DNA of 64,000 bases, taken from Paenibacillus terrae. GTDB lineage: Bacteria > Bacillota > Bacilli > Paenibacillales > Paenibacillaceae. Below, piece after piece: positions 63,086 to 64,000 of this stretch (position 1 is its first letter; every line of letters starts with the position of its first letter). The DNA is taken from positions 1 to 64,000 of the forward strand of contig NZ_JTHP01000004.1 of NCBI RefSeq assembly GCF_000943545.1. Direction: 5' to 3'. The position numbers were made by a program, and so were the translations under genes. The notes below the pieces were generated by a model. It ran no database searches. It saw only the letters and a program-made list of their open reading frames with translations, and had not been told where the DNA came from.

Positions 63086-64000
63086 TTAGCGCTCCACTGT
63101 TTCCATGACGAACGCTTCAATAATGTCGAGTTCCTTAACATCATTATAGCCATCAAGGGTAATACCGCATTCGTAACCTTGGGCAACTTCTTTTGCGTCG
63201 TCCTTAAAGCGTTTCAGTGAGTCGATTTTACCTTCAAAAATAACAATGCCATCACGTATCAGGCGCGCTTCTGCTGAACGGGCAATTTTACCGGAAGTCA
63301 CCATACAACCGGCAATCGTACCGACCTTAGTGACCTTAAACACGTTACGAACTTCAGCATGCCCAATCACATTTTCTTTATATTCAGGATCCAGCATGCC
63401 TTTCATAGCTTGCTCGATTTCTTCAATGACATTGTAAATGACGCGGTGCAGACGAATGTCCACCTTTTCAGCTTCAGCTGTAGATTTCGCCTGATTATCA
63501 GGACGAACGTTAAAACCAATCACAATGGCATTGGAAGCCGCAGCCAAAATAATATCGGATTCGGTAATTGCACCTGCACCGCTGTGAAGAATTTTAACGC
63601 GTACACCTTCAACTTCAATCTTGTTCAAGGAACCTTTCAGCGCTTCGACGGAACCTTGCACATCACCCTTGATGATGACGTTCAGATCTTTCATCTCGCC
63701 ATCCTTGATGTGCTGGAACAGGTCATCCAGCGTTACGCGGGTGTTGCTGCCCAGATCGGACTGACGTTGCGTAATCGAACGTCTGTCAGCGATAGCACGA
63801 GCTTTGCGCTCATCCTCGAACACCATGAACGGATCGCCAGCAAGTGGCACTTCTGTCAAACCAGTGATTTCAACTGGTGTGGAAGGACCAGCTTCCTTGA
63901 GACGGCGGCCTTTGTCATTGACCATGGCACGTACACGTCCGAAACAGTTACCTGCTACGAAAGCATCGCCGACTTTCAGTGTACCATTCTGAACGAGGAT
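63086..64000 (-). CDS. infB: Translation initiation factor IF-2, C-terminal part (cut by window)
   Basis: IF-2 is the GTPase that brings initiator tRNA to the 30S subunit. Only the last 304 codons are inside the window; the frame is open to the edge. Visible are the domain after the G-domain ([42 protein letters not shown]), domain III ([20 protein letters not shown], then [21 protein letters not shown]) and domain IV/C2 ([23 protein letters not shown]). The G-domain lies outside. Confidence 0.96.
   Translation of the reverse strand: MLVQNGTLKVGDAFVAGNCFGRVRAMVNDKGRRLKEAGPSTPVEITGLTEVPLAGDPFMVFEDERKARAIADRRSITQRQSDLGSNTRVTLDDLFQHIKDGEMKDLNVIIKGDVQGSVEALKGSLNKIEVEGVRVKILHSGAGAITESDIILAAASNAIVIGFNVRPDNQAKSTAEAEKVDIRLHRVIYNVIEEIEQAMKGMLDPEYKENVIGHAEVRNVFKVTKVGTIAGCMVTSGKIARSAEARLIRDGIVIFEGKIDSLKRFKDDAKEVAQGYECGITLDGYNDVKELDIIEAFVMETVER

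Noticed and set aside
1..64000. CRISPR arrays, tRNA or rRNA genes, insertion sequences, prophage or integration sites
   Set aside because: No regular direct repeats with spacers, no tRNA-like folds apart from the T-box, and no transposase, integrase or phage structural motifs were seen on either strand.

Overview
The window reads as chromosomal DNA of an endospore-forming Firmicute, most likely a Paenibacillus of the polymyxa group. The evidence is gene content and order. Sporulation genes (spoVS, sleB, spoIIIE, dpaA/dpaB, ylxY, ymdB) lie within a long collinear run that matches the infB-to-miaB/ricA region of Bacillus subtilis. Ribosome binding sites are strong AGGAGG types, TTG and GTG starts are frequent, and an S-layer-homology protein is present. 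The species assignment is inference from family knowledge; no database was searched.

Layout. (1) 1-9 kb, mixed accessory genes: the end of a type VII secretion cluster (an FHA-less EssC ATPase whose frame breaks at the window edge, and a YukD/EsaB ubiquitin-like protein), several very small genes, a duplicated-domain lipoprotein, an L,D-transpeptidase, a second RsgA-type GTPase, an ArsR-family regulator divergent from a bacillithiol-disulfide reductase, and an HesB-like protein. (2) 9-13.6 kb: a heterodimeric BmrC/BmrD multidrug ABC exporter preceded by a leader peptide and an intrinsic terminator, an arrangement like the B. subtilis bmrB attenuator. (3) 13.6-21.2 kb: an SLH protein, argS behind an Arg-specific T-box, a cysteine-rich copper-storage protein, moaB, and an NAD-salvage unit (Nudix-HTH regulator, nicotinamidase, nicotinate phosphoribosyltransferase). 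(4) 21.2-64 kb, almost all on the minus strand: thioesterase, ricA, miaB, pduL, ltrA, an M19 dipeptidase, spoVS, ymdB, rny, recX, recA, cinA, pgsA, yajQ, rodZ, the ymfK/J/I/H/F block, sleB, spoIIIE, ylzJ, tepA, an RNase J, dapA, dapG, asd, dpaB, dpaA, dut, mlpA, ylxY, pnpA, rpsO, ribF, truB, nrnA, rbfA and the 3' part of infB.

How the genes fit together. The infB-pnpA segment handles translation initiation, ribosome maturation and RNA turnover. The asd-dapG-dapA segment makes the lysine/diaminopimelate/dipicolinate precursor, and dpaAB, with its own sigma-K-like promoter, diverts it to spore dipicolinate. RNase Y, RicA and RNase J represent the mRNA decay machinery.

No tRNA, rRNA, CRISPR array, transposase or prophage was recognised. 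The most notable observations are a complete transcription unit for a 22-residue peptide, the leader-peptide attenuator before bmrCD, a ymdB that can only start at ATC and sits just behind a hairpin, an operator-like palindrome at an NrtR-type regulator of NAD salvage, and an RNase J at the rnjB position with an intact metal-binding motif.
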